A stretch of DNA of 64,000 bases from Gigantopelta aegis (GCF_016097555.1 NW_024532763.1:1-64000), one strand, 5' to 3'; numbered from the stretch's first letter, positions 12,101 through 25,600 are shown. Translations and numbers: made by a program. Notes: generated from the sequence alone by a model not told the origin.

Positions 12101-15100
12101 TTGTCCCACTGAATAACAACATGTGCGAAAAAGAGGATTCATCAACAGGGGTCTCGTACAACTGGACTTGCTAATTAGTCGTGCACTAGGTAACGGAGGA
12201 TCAAATGGCCCACTTCGAAATATAGAATTTCCACTCTTATTCTAGTACTTACAGCTGTAGACGTCCTCGTGGAGCTGATATCCCATCTTCATAATGTGGC
12301 TGGAATAAGACGTCCTCGAAATGGAGTGGGGCAGCTCTTGGAGTGGGCTCCGCAGGGTAGTACAGTACCATCAATGGTGCGAAAAGTTAACAATGAAACT
12401 TGCCTACATATCCTCCTGTAGCGACATTGCATTCTTCATATATTTGAGCTAGTTCATAGTTTTTAGGAAGCTTCCTGTTTGTGGAAACAGTTCTTCTGCT
12501 AAATCTTCAGCTTTGACCTCAATAATTACTCTGATATCTGTCTTTCGTTTTAATCGCTCAATTTTCTTTCTGCACGATAAACAATGTCTTCTATTACCAG
12601 ACTGCTTTCCCTTGTTTAACAGCTTGAGGAGATGGTTTTTTAAATCCTTTGAACAAAAGTCTTGAACTGGTCATCACTGGACTATATGAATTTTTTGTGT
12701 GAGTGTGCTGTCTTTCATCTGGTGACTAAGTTTAGCTTCAGAGATAGCCTCTTGAATGATCTGTGGACGTTCTGCATAATAAGTGAATAAAAGAGATAGT
12801 ATTATGCAAAAATATATCTCACATTAGCTGTTCCCAGTATTGATTGTTAGCCAAGAATCCACTGGCTATAGCACAGACTACGAGGCAATAAAAGAAATAA
12901 CGTCAATAGTACGTGTGAGTGTGAAATAAAATTCTCTCTGCTTCTCTTCAAGTCTGTCTGCACACACAAGCACGGCACGTTTATTATAGTGCATGGAATC
13001 CTATCAAATGCAGAAAACACCTAGATTGGTTAATGATACAAATCGCTTAGGTGTTTTAAATATGGCGGACTTGGAACCTTCGTGTAATGGGAAACGCGAG
13101 CTTTGTATAAATTGTAATCACTAAGAGATTAAATTACTTATTATAACATAGGTGTAGGAACAGGAGGGGGGCACAGGGGGCAACGTGCCCCCCAATATTT
13201 TGGTATATGTGAGATGTTTCACAATCAATGATTTAGATTATTACACTTTCAAAATTTTTGTCCGTGTAAACGGACAGAAGAAGGTTTTATTTTGGTTGTT
13301 TTGTAGTTACTTGCATTGTTAAACTGAACAATCTTAAATGTTACATAGGTGCACCCCCCCCCCCCAATGACCAAAGTGTTCCTACACCTATGTATACATA
13401 ACTGGAGACAGTCTAAATACCGTGTTGTAAAACTTGAAAATGAAAACTGATATGCTTAGATAGCTAGACAACAACGAACATCATAATTTACTATACCAGG
13501 AGTACTTATGAAGTTATACAATGGACAAATTAATTATAATTTATTATGTAATTGATATCATCACCACATGTCTGACATCATTTTACAATAAAAATAAAAC
13601 AATCATTACATTTGAAATTCTCAAACAACAACAAATCTATAATTATTTATATATTTATATATGGAATGATTAAACTATAATAAAATAAATCATGAAAATC
13701 TTATAATGTAGTTTAGACTGATAGTAATCACAAGTAATAATCATTGGTTTATGTGTTAGATTTAAAGATTTACTATTGAAGACATAACAATATGATTAGA
13801 GAACACAAAGCATTAATGTACATGTATATGATCATATATATCATTAGTATTGAGCCTCTGCACTATAGTGCTTTTTTGTATATTGTACACCACCTTTTCA
13901 TGACTTCATAATAATACACTTTTGTAAGGGAAATGAAACAGATGTAGTTTTTATATATTGAGACAAGTGTATTTTAAGAAAGATAATACAATATATACTT
14001 ACGTGGAGGTAATATTCCCGACATGTTTTGACATTAATGTGTCGCTATTTTATCATAAAAAACTATAGTAAGTTTTGAGGTGCAATCATAATGTTTGGAG
14101 ACAAAATCTTGTGAACTGAGACATCAAGGTATTAATATCTGTTTATAGTACCTATATATTTGCTAACTAATGATATCAATCTCTCTATTTTATAATAATG
14201 ACAGTCTCTTCTATTTACTTAATGCCAATTATACTTAATGATGGCTAATATAATAAATTAATATACAAGTTTTAGTTTTGTAATTTTATGAATATTTCTG
14301 TTAAAATGTACTTTATATTTCTAACTCAATTCTAATCAAAAACTATGCCATCTGTGACACATCTACTATATATTGACCACACTGCTATAAATATATTAAC
14401 CACACTGCTATATATAAACACCACACTGCTTATAATTGACCATACTGCGATATATTGACATACTGCTATATAGATGACCACATGCTATATATTAACATAC
14501 TGCTATATATTGACCACATGCTATTATTAACCACACTGCTATATATTGACCATACTGCTATATATTGACCACACGGCTATATATTAACCATAATGCTATA
14601 TATTGACTACAATGCTATATATTAACCACATGCTTATATTGACCATGACTGCTATATATTGATATTGTGTCACAATCTTTCCCACCACCATAGGATGAGG
14701 GACCAGGATTCAAACTGGCTCCTTCTTAATTTGTACCCAATATCAAGTGAAAGGTTGTCACAATTATGCTAGTACTTGGTTGAGAAGAGATGGAGTCAAG
14801 TAATTTACAGCAACGGACATGATTCAGAACTTATAAAAACACCAGAAACGGTAATGGTAACATGAGTATCATGTGATGATGCATTTTGTCATGTGACTAC
14901 AATGTTTTATAGGGTGGAATTAGAGGCAGAAATTCGTCTGCGTGTTGATGAATTGAGAGAGAAGAAGTAAAGAACTTAAAATTGGTTTGTTGACATAGAC
15001 AATATTTGTATGTTATCTTAGTATAGGCAATTGAGAAAGACAAAGGAAAGGGTAAAAAAGGTGGGAAAAAAAGGGAAAGAAAGGAAAGAAAGGGGAAAAA

Positions 15101-17726
15101 AAGGAAAAGGAAAGAAGAAGAAGAAAGGGGAAAAAGATTTGACACCAGATAGGTTAGGTAGAAATAACACAAGTGTGGTTAATGTAATTTATTAATAGGA
15201 CTATGAGTCTCTTTATGAGGAATTAGGTACGTGAAGGTGTTGTTAAGAGACATCCTAAAAGTTCACCTATCAGATTACAGCGGAGATTTCAGGTTTGATC
15301 ACATCTTTCACTATCACATGACAATCGTGTGGGACATAATAATAGTTACTTGCAAGCATACTAAACGCCAAATGCACGAGATCCCCAAATTCAAAAGACA
15401 AAAAATCCAGAGAAGATTGAACCAATGCCATATTATCTGATGTTAGGAGACTAATTAAGAACATTGTATTTTAGTCATTAGGTATGTATTTGCACATGGA
15501 CAATAATATCAAGGTATCTATGGTGATTTTCAATAAATCTTTTAGGCTCAGGACAGTTCATGAGAAGGCCCTCATATTAAGTCCACTTAATGATTACTGG
15601 TCGTTTCGTGGTACGGGCAAAAAAATGTTAGTACATGCAATATGTACGAAACAGTGCCAACTTGTTTGATCTCACTCCTCTAATTTGGCGGGTAAATACC
15701 GGGGAAAGCAGGTTCTGAACATGCTGTTGGCATATGGTCTTAAAAGTAAGTGTGGTCATCTACATGTACGTGGATCTTTTCCTCTTCCCTACCACCTCCT
15801 TCTGACCCTAATACCCAACCAGCACATTCTTTTCCACAGGTAGCTAAGGCATGGCCTCCTCAGTGGTGTTACATTGGAGACTGTGAGCGGACATTTATGA
15901 AGAAAATTCCCCCAAAAAACGATAAAGTAAGACCAAAAAAACTAGGCTACAAGATACACTGTGATCACAAGAATGCTTTACTATTGGCCAAACAAGGTCT
16001 TGCAAGTTATTGTATAATTGGTTGGATCATTGAAACCATTACAATTAATTATGATATATAATTATATGTGTGTGTGTGTGTATGTAAACTAATTTGTGGA
16101 AGGGACACCTGCTAATTATATGGAATTTGTAGTTGAACAAATGATAATAGTAATTGAAATCAATTCATGGCATCTACTATATATCACATTATTTCTCTTA
16201 GCTGATCCTAAACGATTCCAGAAGCGCATTTTCCTAAAATTGTTGAAGACAATGAAACCAGATGACAGAAATATGTTCATTGGTCACTAAGCAGTCCATT
16301 GGTAGGTAAACACAATTACCATGATTTATTAGACTTATAACTCACTTACTATTAATAGATGCTGAAGGTAAAGGGTGCTGTGTGGTATGTATTCAGAGAC
16401 GTGGTCAGGGGACCTCGTCCAGATTATGCTTCTAGAGTATGTAAGTGTATATGAAAGAAAAGGCCCTACGTGGTAGTCAAGTGTACATGTGAAATAACTT
16501 ATAAAGACATGTGTAATTAATTACATGTAAACAATGTCATTTAGGGAGACACTAGGTTTTTTGTTAAGGGCTGTTCTTGTATAACAGTTCACTGGATTAT
16601 GTCATCTTTTTCTTATACACTAAAATTTCCTAACTCTAAAAATAGTAACAAGCTTCTAAAAAATAGTAGCAGCATGGCACCATTATGTTATGTGCAAAGC
16701 GGGTAATTACATGGAAAAATGTAAGATGTAAATCATTATACAAGTACATGTTTAATTTCATGTTTTCTTGTATAGTGTTATGGGTAGTATATTCTACGAA
16801 AATGGGGCCATTATTAAGGAGGAATTTGACCTCAGTCCATAGCTAAGGTCTCTGATGGCTACACACCAGTCATATGACCCCACTGTTATCACTCAAGGTA
16901 TTAACAGAAAGGGAATACAACAGGGTAACAATGGGCTGTCTCTTGCTTGTATTAAGTGTAACAATATTTAATTAGTTACGAAGAAATTCCTCTAGCAACT
17001 GTAGTCATTCCATTTCTGTCTAAGATTGATCCCCTTACAGAGAAAAGAGGGAATCTTACAAAGTAGGGGTCTATCTTTACTGTTTGTCCTCCACAGTCGC
17101 TATCACACAATCTCACCTTCACCATCCCATCCATCACTTATAACCTCTCAGTAAATGATCTCCTTTCCATTAACTTGTTCGCCGTCCACCGCCATAAACC
17201 ACTCTCTCATGCAAAACCTACACATCCACCCTCCATTGTACCTTCACATCCAACCCTCCACATTCACCTACACATCCTCTTCCATTCACCTACACCATCC
17301 ACCCCCATTTACACTCCCCTTTACATCACATCCTCTCCCATTAACCTACCAACATCAACCTCCCATTTACTTCAAATCCCACCTCCATTCACCTTCACAT
17401 ACACCCTCCCATTAATCTGCATGTATCACCCTCCATTAACCCTCCACATCCACCCTCCCATTTTCCTTCATATCCACCTTACAATTCCTTCACATTGTAC
17501 GTATAATCTCTCATTCCTCTTCACTTCCCATCATTAAACTTTATTCAATTACCATCAATTCTTCCTTCTATCTGTATAGACTGGTTTGATAAGAGACACC
17601 ACCGGGTAAGAAGAGAGCTAAAGCAATCAAAGAGGCCAAGGAGATGACGAGGGTGGAGGAGGTAAAGGAGAAAAGGAAAAGTGAAAAGGGGAAAGTAAAA
17701 AGAAAGGCAAAAAAGAAAATAAGTAA
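6106..17726 (+). CDS. IQCA1: IQ and AAA domain protein, dynein regulatory complex subunit 11
   Basis: DRC11 is part of the nexin-dynein regulatory complex of motile cilia. Some 20 exons follow the human protein from end to end: MSHK and [20 protein letters not shown] (6106-6260), FQKWGTMYI (6330), [10 protein letters not shown] (6620), HYFDDIL (6795), IPIPRYFI (7530), TEDAVRLIQ (7715), [13 protein letters not shown] (7800), [13 protein letters not shown] (7900), [13 protein letters not shown] (8570), a lysine-rich linker (9545-9650), [12 protein letters not shown] (14920), a second lysine-rich stretch (15030-15140), then the AAA+ module with Walker [16 protein letters not shown] (15605), RTFMKKIP (15890), [13 protein letters not shown] (16250) and [10 protein letters not shown] (16410). 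It ends with a basic tail KKKGKKENK. Many single-base frame changes are needed. The ~5 kb intron between about 9650 and 14690 holds a whole peroxidase gene on the other strand. Confidence 0.92.
6875..7490 (+). repeat. ~37-bp minisatellite in an IQCA1 intron
   Basis: About 16 tandem copies of a unit close to cattaatactgtacattagc followed by aatgtcatattctgacc. Copies differ mainly by one-base insertions and losses. The array ends about 25 bases before the next IQCA1 exon. Confidence 0.95.
9225..9540 (+). repeat. ~43-bp minisatellite in an IQCA1 intron
   Basis: Seven or eight tandem copies built on ctagggaggagatatctaca followed by tgtagttatcatgatattgtata. The last copy runs straight into the lysine-codon-rich IQCA1 exon at about 9541, so the array lies against the 3' splice site. 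Confidence 0.93.
9981..12900 (-). CDS. animal haem peroxidase (peroxidasin-like), nested in an IQCA1 intron
   Basis: Animal haem peroxidases use H2O2 to oxidise halides or phenolic groups, usually outside the cell or in vesicles. Motifs run in family order: a hydrophobic signal-like stretch ending [11 protein letters not shown] (about 12870-12830), [10 protein letters not shown] (12275), [11 protein letters not shown] (12190), the distal-histidine motif [13 protein letters not shown] (12115-12080), [16 protein letters not shown] (12030-11985), [13 protein letters not shown] (11870), [20 protein letters not shown] plus REHNR with the catalytic Arg and haem-linking Glu (11740-11640), ITYTDYLPIVL, the proximal-histidine motif AAYRYGHS (11440-11410), [15 protein letters not shown] (11240), [14 protein letters not shown] (11178), [13 protein letters not shown] (11025), [12 protein letters not shown] (10880) and IQPDVF (10780). 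A further ~67 residues and a predicted coiled-coil exon ending [11 protein letters not shown] (10130-9981) extend beyond the domain. All key residues are present. The start codon is not resolved. Confidence 0.9.
13147..13392. mobile_element. MITE-like repeat with terminal inverted repeats
   Basis: The ends are inverted copies of cataggtgtaggaac around 246 bases that contain runs of G and C, including a poly-C of about 14. No coding capacity is seen. A shorter relative with the same ends and the same ggtcattgggg-type block lies at 27840-27908. Two copies with shared inverted ends suggest a non-autonomous DNA element. Target-site duplications could not be fixed with certainty. It sits in the same IQCA1 intron as the peroxidase gene. 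Confidence 0.6.
14350..14660 (+). repeat. ~19-bp minisatellite in an IQCA1 intron
   Basis: About 16 copies of a unit close to ccacactgctatatattga, with frequent one-base slips. It lies just upstream of the IQCA1 exon at about 14690. Confidence 0.9.
17160..17540 (+). repeat. degenerate CA/CT-rich tandem repeat in the last IQCA1 intron
   Basis: Loosely periodic (about 20-25 bases) repeats around cacatccaccctcccatt. The open frames here are by-products of the repeat, which lacks G and so lacks most stops on one strand. Confidence 0.7.
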
Positions 17727-19204
17727 CAAACTAAAAACTATTACTGTTATAATTGTTGTTAAATGTCTCTGTCTGTTAATATTTATATGGAATACTTCAA
17801 GTACTTGTATAATAAAAGGTTTAGTCAAGAAAATACTTATTAATGTTATTTTGTAAGGGAAGCAAATTATTGGGAAATTTTGAGGTGTTTACAACTTCTT
17901 TGAGTAAACTTGGCAAGTTCTCTGAACAGTTCTCAATTTGTATGTGTATATTATAAGTAAACAAGATATTGTGGTAATGTCCTTAAATATTCTTTAAGTC
18001 ATAACTCAGTTACTGTAAGAACAATAATGTACAAAAATAGTAATTCATTACGTATTCCATTTTACATGGTATCATGACATAAGGTATATTAATTTCATTA
18101 AGTCTATTACAATGTATCAGGACATGAGGTTATATACTATTTTTTACCCAAGCCGAATAATTTAAAAAAGTATGTTATACTTATCAATTTGGCAAACTTG
18201 ACTCTTTGAAAGAAAACTGATACCTTCCAATTTTTATGTTATTGTTACAAGAAAAACAAGACATTCTAGTAATGTTCTCTTTGATATATATGTATCCTCT
18301 TCAGTTAGATATCCATCCAAGTTACACAATAGATAGTATCCTGTTTAATAAGAGACGACTTTATATTGTTAGAGACTCTTGTCTCAGTCACAAACCTAGA
18401 TAAAAACACTCAAATAAGTCGTAGAGAATGACTGCCAAGTTTTAAAATTAAACATTGTAATAATTTGAAGTTGAACTCAAATAGTACATTGTAATATACT
18501 AATACTGGTATTAGTGTGAAATGTTTAATAATATAGAGGAGGTCAAAGGGTATTGAGTACTTTATCTTATCCATAGTAGTTTTAATTGTCAAAAGAAAGT
18601 ATTAATTAATTGAATAAAGTGTCTTAAGGATAACAAAAAGGTGTGAGCTACAAAATTACTACAAAAGTTATTAACACACAATAGTAGCATTATTTAATGT
18701 TATATCATTGTAAACCTGGCAAATAGAATATATTTAACATTAATTAACAAAAAATAACAATGATGTCAACACGTGTGACACCAATAACAACAGGAATATG
18801 TATTATTAAAAGTAACAATGTATTAATATTTACAGTTTGTTCCTTCCCTTGTGTTCAAACAACAAAATAGTTTTTTGTTTGTAACTTCACAATAGAACAT
18901 ATTGTTCCAACCTGAACAGGACTCCGTCAGTCAGTCCAGTCTCAAATAAATCATCTTAAGGTACAATATGCGGTCTGTTTGGATGATAGCCATGAAATAA
19001 ACATGAGGTTAATAGCATAACAATTGTAATAATGTGACCCTAGTTATGATAGTAAACTTTTGGCTAAAGTACCAGCACAGATATGACATTCTTCTGTCCA
19101 CAAGTACTCAATTACTCTAGCTTATTCTTGAACAAAAATTAAAAGGCACATACAAACACAAGTACATGTAAACAATAATAATATATTATTGTGCTACATG
19201 TAAA

Positions 19205-19236
<32 letters not shown>

Positions 19237-19689
19237 ATATAAAATTGTGTTAAATGTAACAACAAAAAGTAATAATGATATTATTGTACATGTACAATAT
19301 AGTTATATTATACAATGAATCTTACAGAATGTACTAGTTTGATTATCTGTATAAATGACCATGCACTTCCGTAAAGTAACTCTGTTTATATTTCTCTGTT
19401 TCCTCAATAGACAGTAGATTAATGTAATACATTTAATTTGTTAATCACTGAAATTGTTACAAAAATTAACTTAATAAAATTAATTAACTAAAATATTTTT
19501 ATTGTTATAATAAACACATTTTACATAATAAGTTTAAATCATACTAAAGTTAACAAGATAATAATAACAACAACATTGTTGTTAAGTAAGAAAATAATAT
19601 TATTATAACAAGTTAAATCAACCACGCTAAGATAAGTACATTTCTCAAAGTACTAATTTTTTGAAGCTTTTGATTAAATTTCTGAAAGT
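17727..19689. other. gene-poor AT-rich spacer
   Basis: The region lies between the convergent 3' ends of IQCA1 and the ROCO kinase. No gene or RNA was recognised. A run of 30 A lies at 19206-19235. Several ttatt/aataaa-like stretches could be polyadenylation signals for either neighbour. Confidence 0.5.
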
Positions 19690-22600
19690 CCAAACATCCT
19701 TGTCCAATTGATACCATAAAACGACAATCAATCTTTGTCCTGTGCTGTCCTAAGTAAGTGGGAAGATAGAACTGTAGCCATTTTCTTTATTTCTCTTTCA
19801 TCACAAATATACCAGATACATGCGGAGGTGTGTAGTAAGTTGCTGGGGGTATCCATAGCAACCTGGTTTACATTCTTTAATGAGTCTAATGGCACGAGAA
19901 CAGAAGGACGGTCTCTGTCCCTATCAAGAGCTCATTGATGTCATATTAAAAGAGGAGGACTGTAAGTGAAAAAGAGAAAAGTTTTTATAAAACAGCGGCT
20001 CCAAAGTAATATGTGATCATTATACTATCACATGATGGACTTGGGTCACTGAACAATAGACTACATGTAAAGCCAAATATCAATCATTACACTATCTACT
20101 ACATAAATATTGATTTTGTAAATCACTTTTAAAATATATATATATATCTCATTGTTTAACACACATAAATTTACATGCCCTCTTATGACACTACTTTAAT
20201 AAATGTATATAATACAGCTATGATATTGACTGAACTACACAACTAGGAAATGTTTGTGGATTATTTTGGTACCACATTATAATTGGAAATTAAACAAAGC
20301 TAAGATAAATACTGGGGTTAAAAAATTGTTACAGTTCAAAGGTCAAAGTAATCTAAGGGTCAATTATATGTATAAATTACATACCATCTAATACTCTGCC
20401 AATATTTCAAGGTTGTCTTGTAGCCACATCTATTGGCACACAGAACTGCTATGCTCATTTTATCTCTGATCAATACAAACATAGTTGATTCTTAGGAGAC
20501 AAAGTCATCTTGGACACAGTAGATGTGGGCGGAGTGTATACCATATTTCAAGTTTAACAACATGTGTAGTACGTTTTACTGTAGTTTGGCGCCATGCATT
20601 CGAATGCTTAAAGGAAATTCCCACACTCAATGGCTGCCACGTCGCATCCACACCACACTCCAAGCTGGTCTCAATCTTGTGGATCATTTCATAGACATTA
20701 ACTGTGATGTAAACACTTTGTAAGTTAGCACAATAACAGCTGCTTATCCCCACTACCTAAATTGGACAGGTTGGCTTTGACAAAATGTCCATACCCATCA
20801 CTGAAGCCGAGCACAACAGGTCTGTGGTTGTATGTAGCGGATATAAAAATGACGTTGCCATGGTGATAGGTTTGGCCACAGCAATTGACGGTGATTTGCT
20901 GAGGTGGTTCCTTTTTTCGAATAGTTAGCACATTCCACCTTCTCTTCAACAAATATAGTCATATCTGTTGATACATAAAAGTGCTGTGATAGCTTTTGAC
21001 TTTTGTCAATTATCTGACATGAAAGAGTTAAAAATAAGCAATACAGTGTAATGAAAGGGTTAAAATTATAACATACATACATACCTACATAATATTAACA
21101 CTGTGTATATGTGCATGTATGATATGCTAGACTAGATTACAGACTTAAGAAGTTTTAAAGACATCCTGTTAGTTTCGCCATATAACAACTTTCAGCTGCT
21201 ATTACTTGAGACGATGTCTCCTGTTTAAGTGCAACATAAAATGTAAGAGGTTCTCGATCAGGGACTAGTGCATATGGGTCACAGAGCTATCAGTACTGAT
21301 TTGATAAGCATCAAGGAAGTGACACATGTTCTCAGAAGGTAACTGAAAATTCTAAGAGACAAATAAAGAACAGCTGTCTTATACAAATGGATGATCATAG
21401 ATGTATGATGGATGGATAGGTTTTAGATGGTATCTTACTTCTTTACATAGAGGCCAGTGACATTTTCTAAGAAGTCTTAATAATAAGAGCTGACGGTCTT
21501 GTATTGAAGTATTGTTCCAACATTGTTCCAAACAAAGATAAAGTGGCACAGGGTAAGGAGGATCCTAGCATGTTAAAATGTAGAGAGATAATTGGCCATT
21601 ATATGAAAATATAGTGTAAAAGGGACAGGTATAAGAGAAAGGATGGACAGATGATAGTGTAAAATGGACAGATATAAAGGAAAGGGTGGACAGATGATAG
21701 TGTAAATGGGACAGATATAAGAGAAAGGATGGACAGATGACAGTGTAAAATGGAAGGTATAAGAGAAAGGATGGACAGATGATAGTGTCAAATGGACGCT
21801 ATAAAGGAAAGGATGGACAGATGATAGTGTAAAATGGACAATTATAAGAGAAAGGATGGACAGATGATAGTGTAAAAGGACAGATATAAGAGAAAGGATG
21901 GCAGATGATAGTGTAAAATGGACAGCTATAAGAGAAAGGATGGACAGATGATAGTTAAAATGGACAGATATAAGAGAAAGGATGGACAGATGATAGTGTA
22001 AAAGGACAGCTATAAAGGAAAGGATGGACAGATGATAGTGTAAAATGGACAGGTATAAGAGAAAGGATGGACAGATGATAGTGTAAAATGGACAGCTATA
22101 AAGGAAAGGATGGACAGATGATAGTGTAAAATGGACAGATATAAGAGAAAGGATGGACAGATGACAGTGTAAAATGGACAGGTATAAGAGAAAGGATGGG
22201 ACAGATGATAGTGTAAATGGACAGCTATAAAGGAAAGGATGGACAGATGATAGTGTAAAATGGACAGGTATAAGAGAAAGGAGGGACAGATGATAGTGTA
22301 AAAATGGACAGGTATAAGAGAAAGGATGGACAGATGATAGTGTAAAATGGACAGGTATAAGAGAAAGGATGGACAGATGATAGTGTAAAATGGACAGATA
22401 TAAGAGAAAGGATGACAGATGATAGTGTAAAATGGACAGGTATAAGAGAAAGGATGGACAGATGATAGTGTAAAAATGGACAGCTATAAAGGAAAGGATG
22501 GACAGATGATAGTGTAAAATGGAAGGTATAAGAGAAAGATGGACAGATGGATAGTGTAAAATGGACAGTATAAAGGAAAGATGGACAGATGATAGTGTAA

Positions 22601-25600
22601 AATGGACAGGTATAAGAGAAAGGATGGACAGATGATAGTGTAAAATGGACAGATATAAGAGAAAGGATGGACAGATGATAGTGTAAAATGGACAGGTATA
22701 AAGGAAAGGATGGACAGATGATAGTGTAAAATGGACAGGTATAAAGGAAAGGATGGACAGATGATAGTGTAAAATGGACAGGTATAAAGGAAAGGATGGA
22801 CAGATGATAGTGTAAAATGGACAGGTATAAGAGAAAGGATGGACAGATGATAGTGTAAAATGGACAGATATAAGAGAAAGGATGGACAGATGATAGTGTA
22901 AAATGGACAGGTATAAGAGAAAGGATGGAAGATGATAGTGTAAAATGGACAGATATAAGAGAAAGGATGGACAGATGATAGTGTAAAATGGACAGGCAAT
23001 AAAGGAAAGGATGGACAGATGATAGTGTAAAATGGACAGGTATAAGAGAAAGGATGGACAGATGATAGTGTAAAATGGACAGCTATAAAGGAAAGGATGG
23101 ACAGATGATAGTGTAAAATGGACAGGTATAAGAGAAAGGATGGACAGATGACAGTGTAAAATGGACAGGTATAAAGGAAAGGATGGACAGATGATAGTGT
23201 AAAATGGACAGATATAAGAGAAAGGATGGACAGATGATAGTGTAAAATGGACAGATATAAAGGAAAGGATGGACAGATGATAGTGTAAAATGGACAATTA
23301 TAAGAGAAAGGATGGACAGATGATAGTGTAAAATGGACAGATATAAGAGAAAGGATGGACAGATGATAGTGTAAAATGGAAGCTATAAGGAAAGGATGGA
23401 CAGATGATAGTGTAAAATGGACAATTATAAGAGAAAGGATGGCAGATGATAGTGTAAATGGACAGATATAAGAGAAAGGTGGACAGATGATAGTGTAAAA
23501 TGGGACGCTATAAGAGAAAGGAGGACAGATGATAGTTGTAAAATGGACAGATATAAGAGAAAGGATGGGACAGTGGATAGTGTAAAATGGACAGCTATAA
23601 AGAGAAAAGGATGGACAGATGATAGGTGTAAAATGGACAGCTATAAAGGAAAGGATTGAGGACAGATGATAGGGGTAAAATGGACAGCTATAAAGGAAAG
23701 GATGGACAGATGATAGTGTAAAATGGACAGCTATAAAGGAAAGGATGGACAGATGATAGTGGTTAAATGGACAGCTATAAAGGAAAGGATGGACAGATGA
23801 TAGTGTAAAATGGACAAGTAAGGATGGATTAGAAAAAGTACAAGAATAGAGACTTACTTGAACTTAAAGATAATGGAGTACTTTAATAAAAGTTACTTTA
23901 GAATGAAATGGAGGTCTCCAATTTCTCTTGATCGGGTCTTGAATCTTGCTCTGACAATCCCGAGGGGGAAGTCCCCTTAACGTCATGAGCTCATAGAGAC
24001 AAAGAGCAAGACAGAAAATGTCCACCTAAAGGAAGAGAGACCACCATTAGTAATATCAGTATTGCTAATATCAGTATTGTTTAATATCACCATAGTAATA
24101 TCAGTATTGTTAATATCAGTATTGGTAAAATCACCATTAGTAATATCAGTATGTTAATATCAGTATTGGTAACTATCAGTATTTGTTAATATCAGTATTG
24201 GTAATATCACTATACAACATTAAATCTCCAAATAATTACTAACAGTTTTGTACCTTCTCAGTAATTTTGCTATCAAATCGTAGACATTCTGGAGCAAATC
24301 GTTGATCCCAATTGTATCAATATTGTGAGCAGTGGATTAACACATACTCCCATATCTCCTAACTTAACAAGTACTTCCTATCTCCATTTTTCAGGTAGGC
24401 AGAACAGAACATCGTCCACGATCTTGCAATCATAACAACAACGATGATCCATTCTTGGAAACCTGTAGCATAAATGCAAATAATAGTTCAAGCTATATAG
24501 ACTCTCTTCTCTCTCTCTCTCTCTCTTTTCTCCCCTCTCTCTTTCTCTCATTACCTAAAAGCCAGTATATGCCTAAGTTTCAGGTCACTGTGTATAATAA
24601 CCAATGGGAGGAGTATGAAGATAATGGAGGCCATCAGTCACCTTACAGTGTGTATATAGTGAAGTGTCATTGTTGCTAATAAGTGCTCAGCTAGTACAAC
24701 TGACCTGTAAGAGTATCAAGTAGAGAGAAACAGGACAAAAATGAACAATTTGTTTCCTGTGACATTTCCTAATCCTCTCCAAAGCTCATTAATGGAGCCC
24801 ATTCTAATATGAAAGATGAAGGGTTAGTGAGTAGTCCAACGAACTTCACAACAAAGTTATGATCAAGTACGCTCAGTGTGTTGAGCTCATATCTCATATC
24901 TGCATATGATTTGAACAACTCTAGTTCGGCATCATAATCCATGTCAGTGAACGAAATTCCTTAACAGCAACCTCAGGTATGCATCAAAGTTGTACTACAT
25001 GGATATACAATACATAGACAGAGAGACAGACAAGATAGAAAGACAGACAGATCGTACCTGCATTTGCATTATCTTGTGATAAACAACACCGAAACATCCT
25101 GAGCCAATAGGACTACCGTCACTCTTGGAGGATCTCTTTAATGCACGTACGTTAATCTTCCATGTTGAAAGATCATTGAATGTCTGTAAAGAAAAAAATT
25201 GAAGGTTCATCTAAAAATAGTAACAAACATACAACCAGTCTAAAAATAGTAACAAATGTCATAGAACTCACAATGTCTGGGGACTAGGAATTCCAGAGCA
25301 TATCATTTTACATTGGGGACATTGGATATAGTTGCTAGTCATGCTAGAACGGGGTAATACATTGGTCAATCGAGAATACAATGATAACATCATCACCAAT
25401 TTTTGTATTGACAGTTTGAGGCTTTGCCACTGACATACCACGAAGTCTGTGGATAGCCGCTGGTACTGGGATTATGTTGCATTCCAAGGGTCTCACGACA
25501 ATCCTTTTCTCCGAAACATATTGGACAAGGGACAACATGAATCATGTCACCAATTGTATATATACCATTCTGGCTAATTGCTCACAGTGACCTTTGAGAA

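Noticed and set aside
14897-15172. 91-codon minus-strand frame rich in F, L and S
   Set aside because: Again the reverse of an IQCA1 lysine-rich exon; the plus strand carries the real coding sequence.
17160-17540. Histidine/proline-rich open frames as a gene
   Set aside because: Low-complexity CA/CT repeat in an intron; frames are open only because G is rare.
21573-23297. 574-codon minus-strand open frame as a repetitive protein
   Set aside because: It is a by-product of a 43-base minisatellite with no stop in any minus frame; it lies in a kinase intron and has no start, composition or family support.
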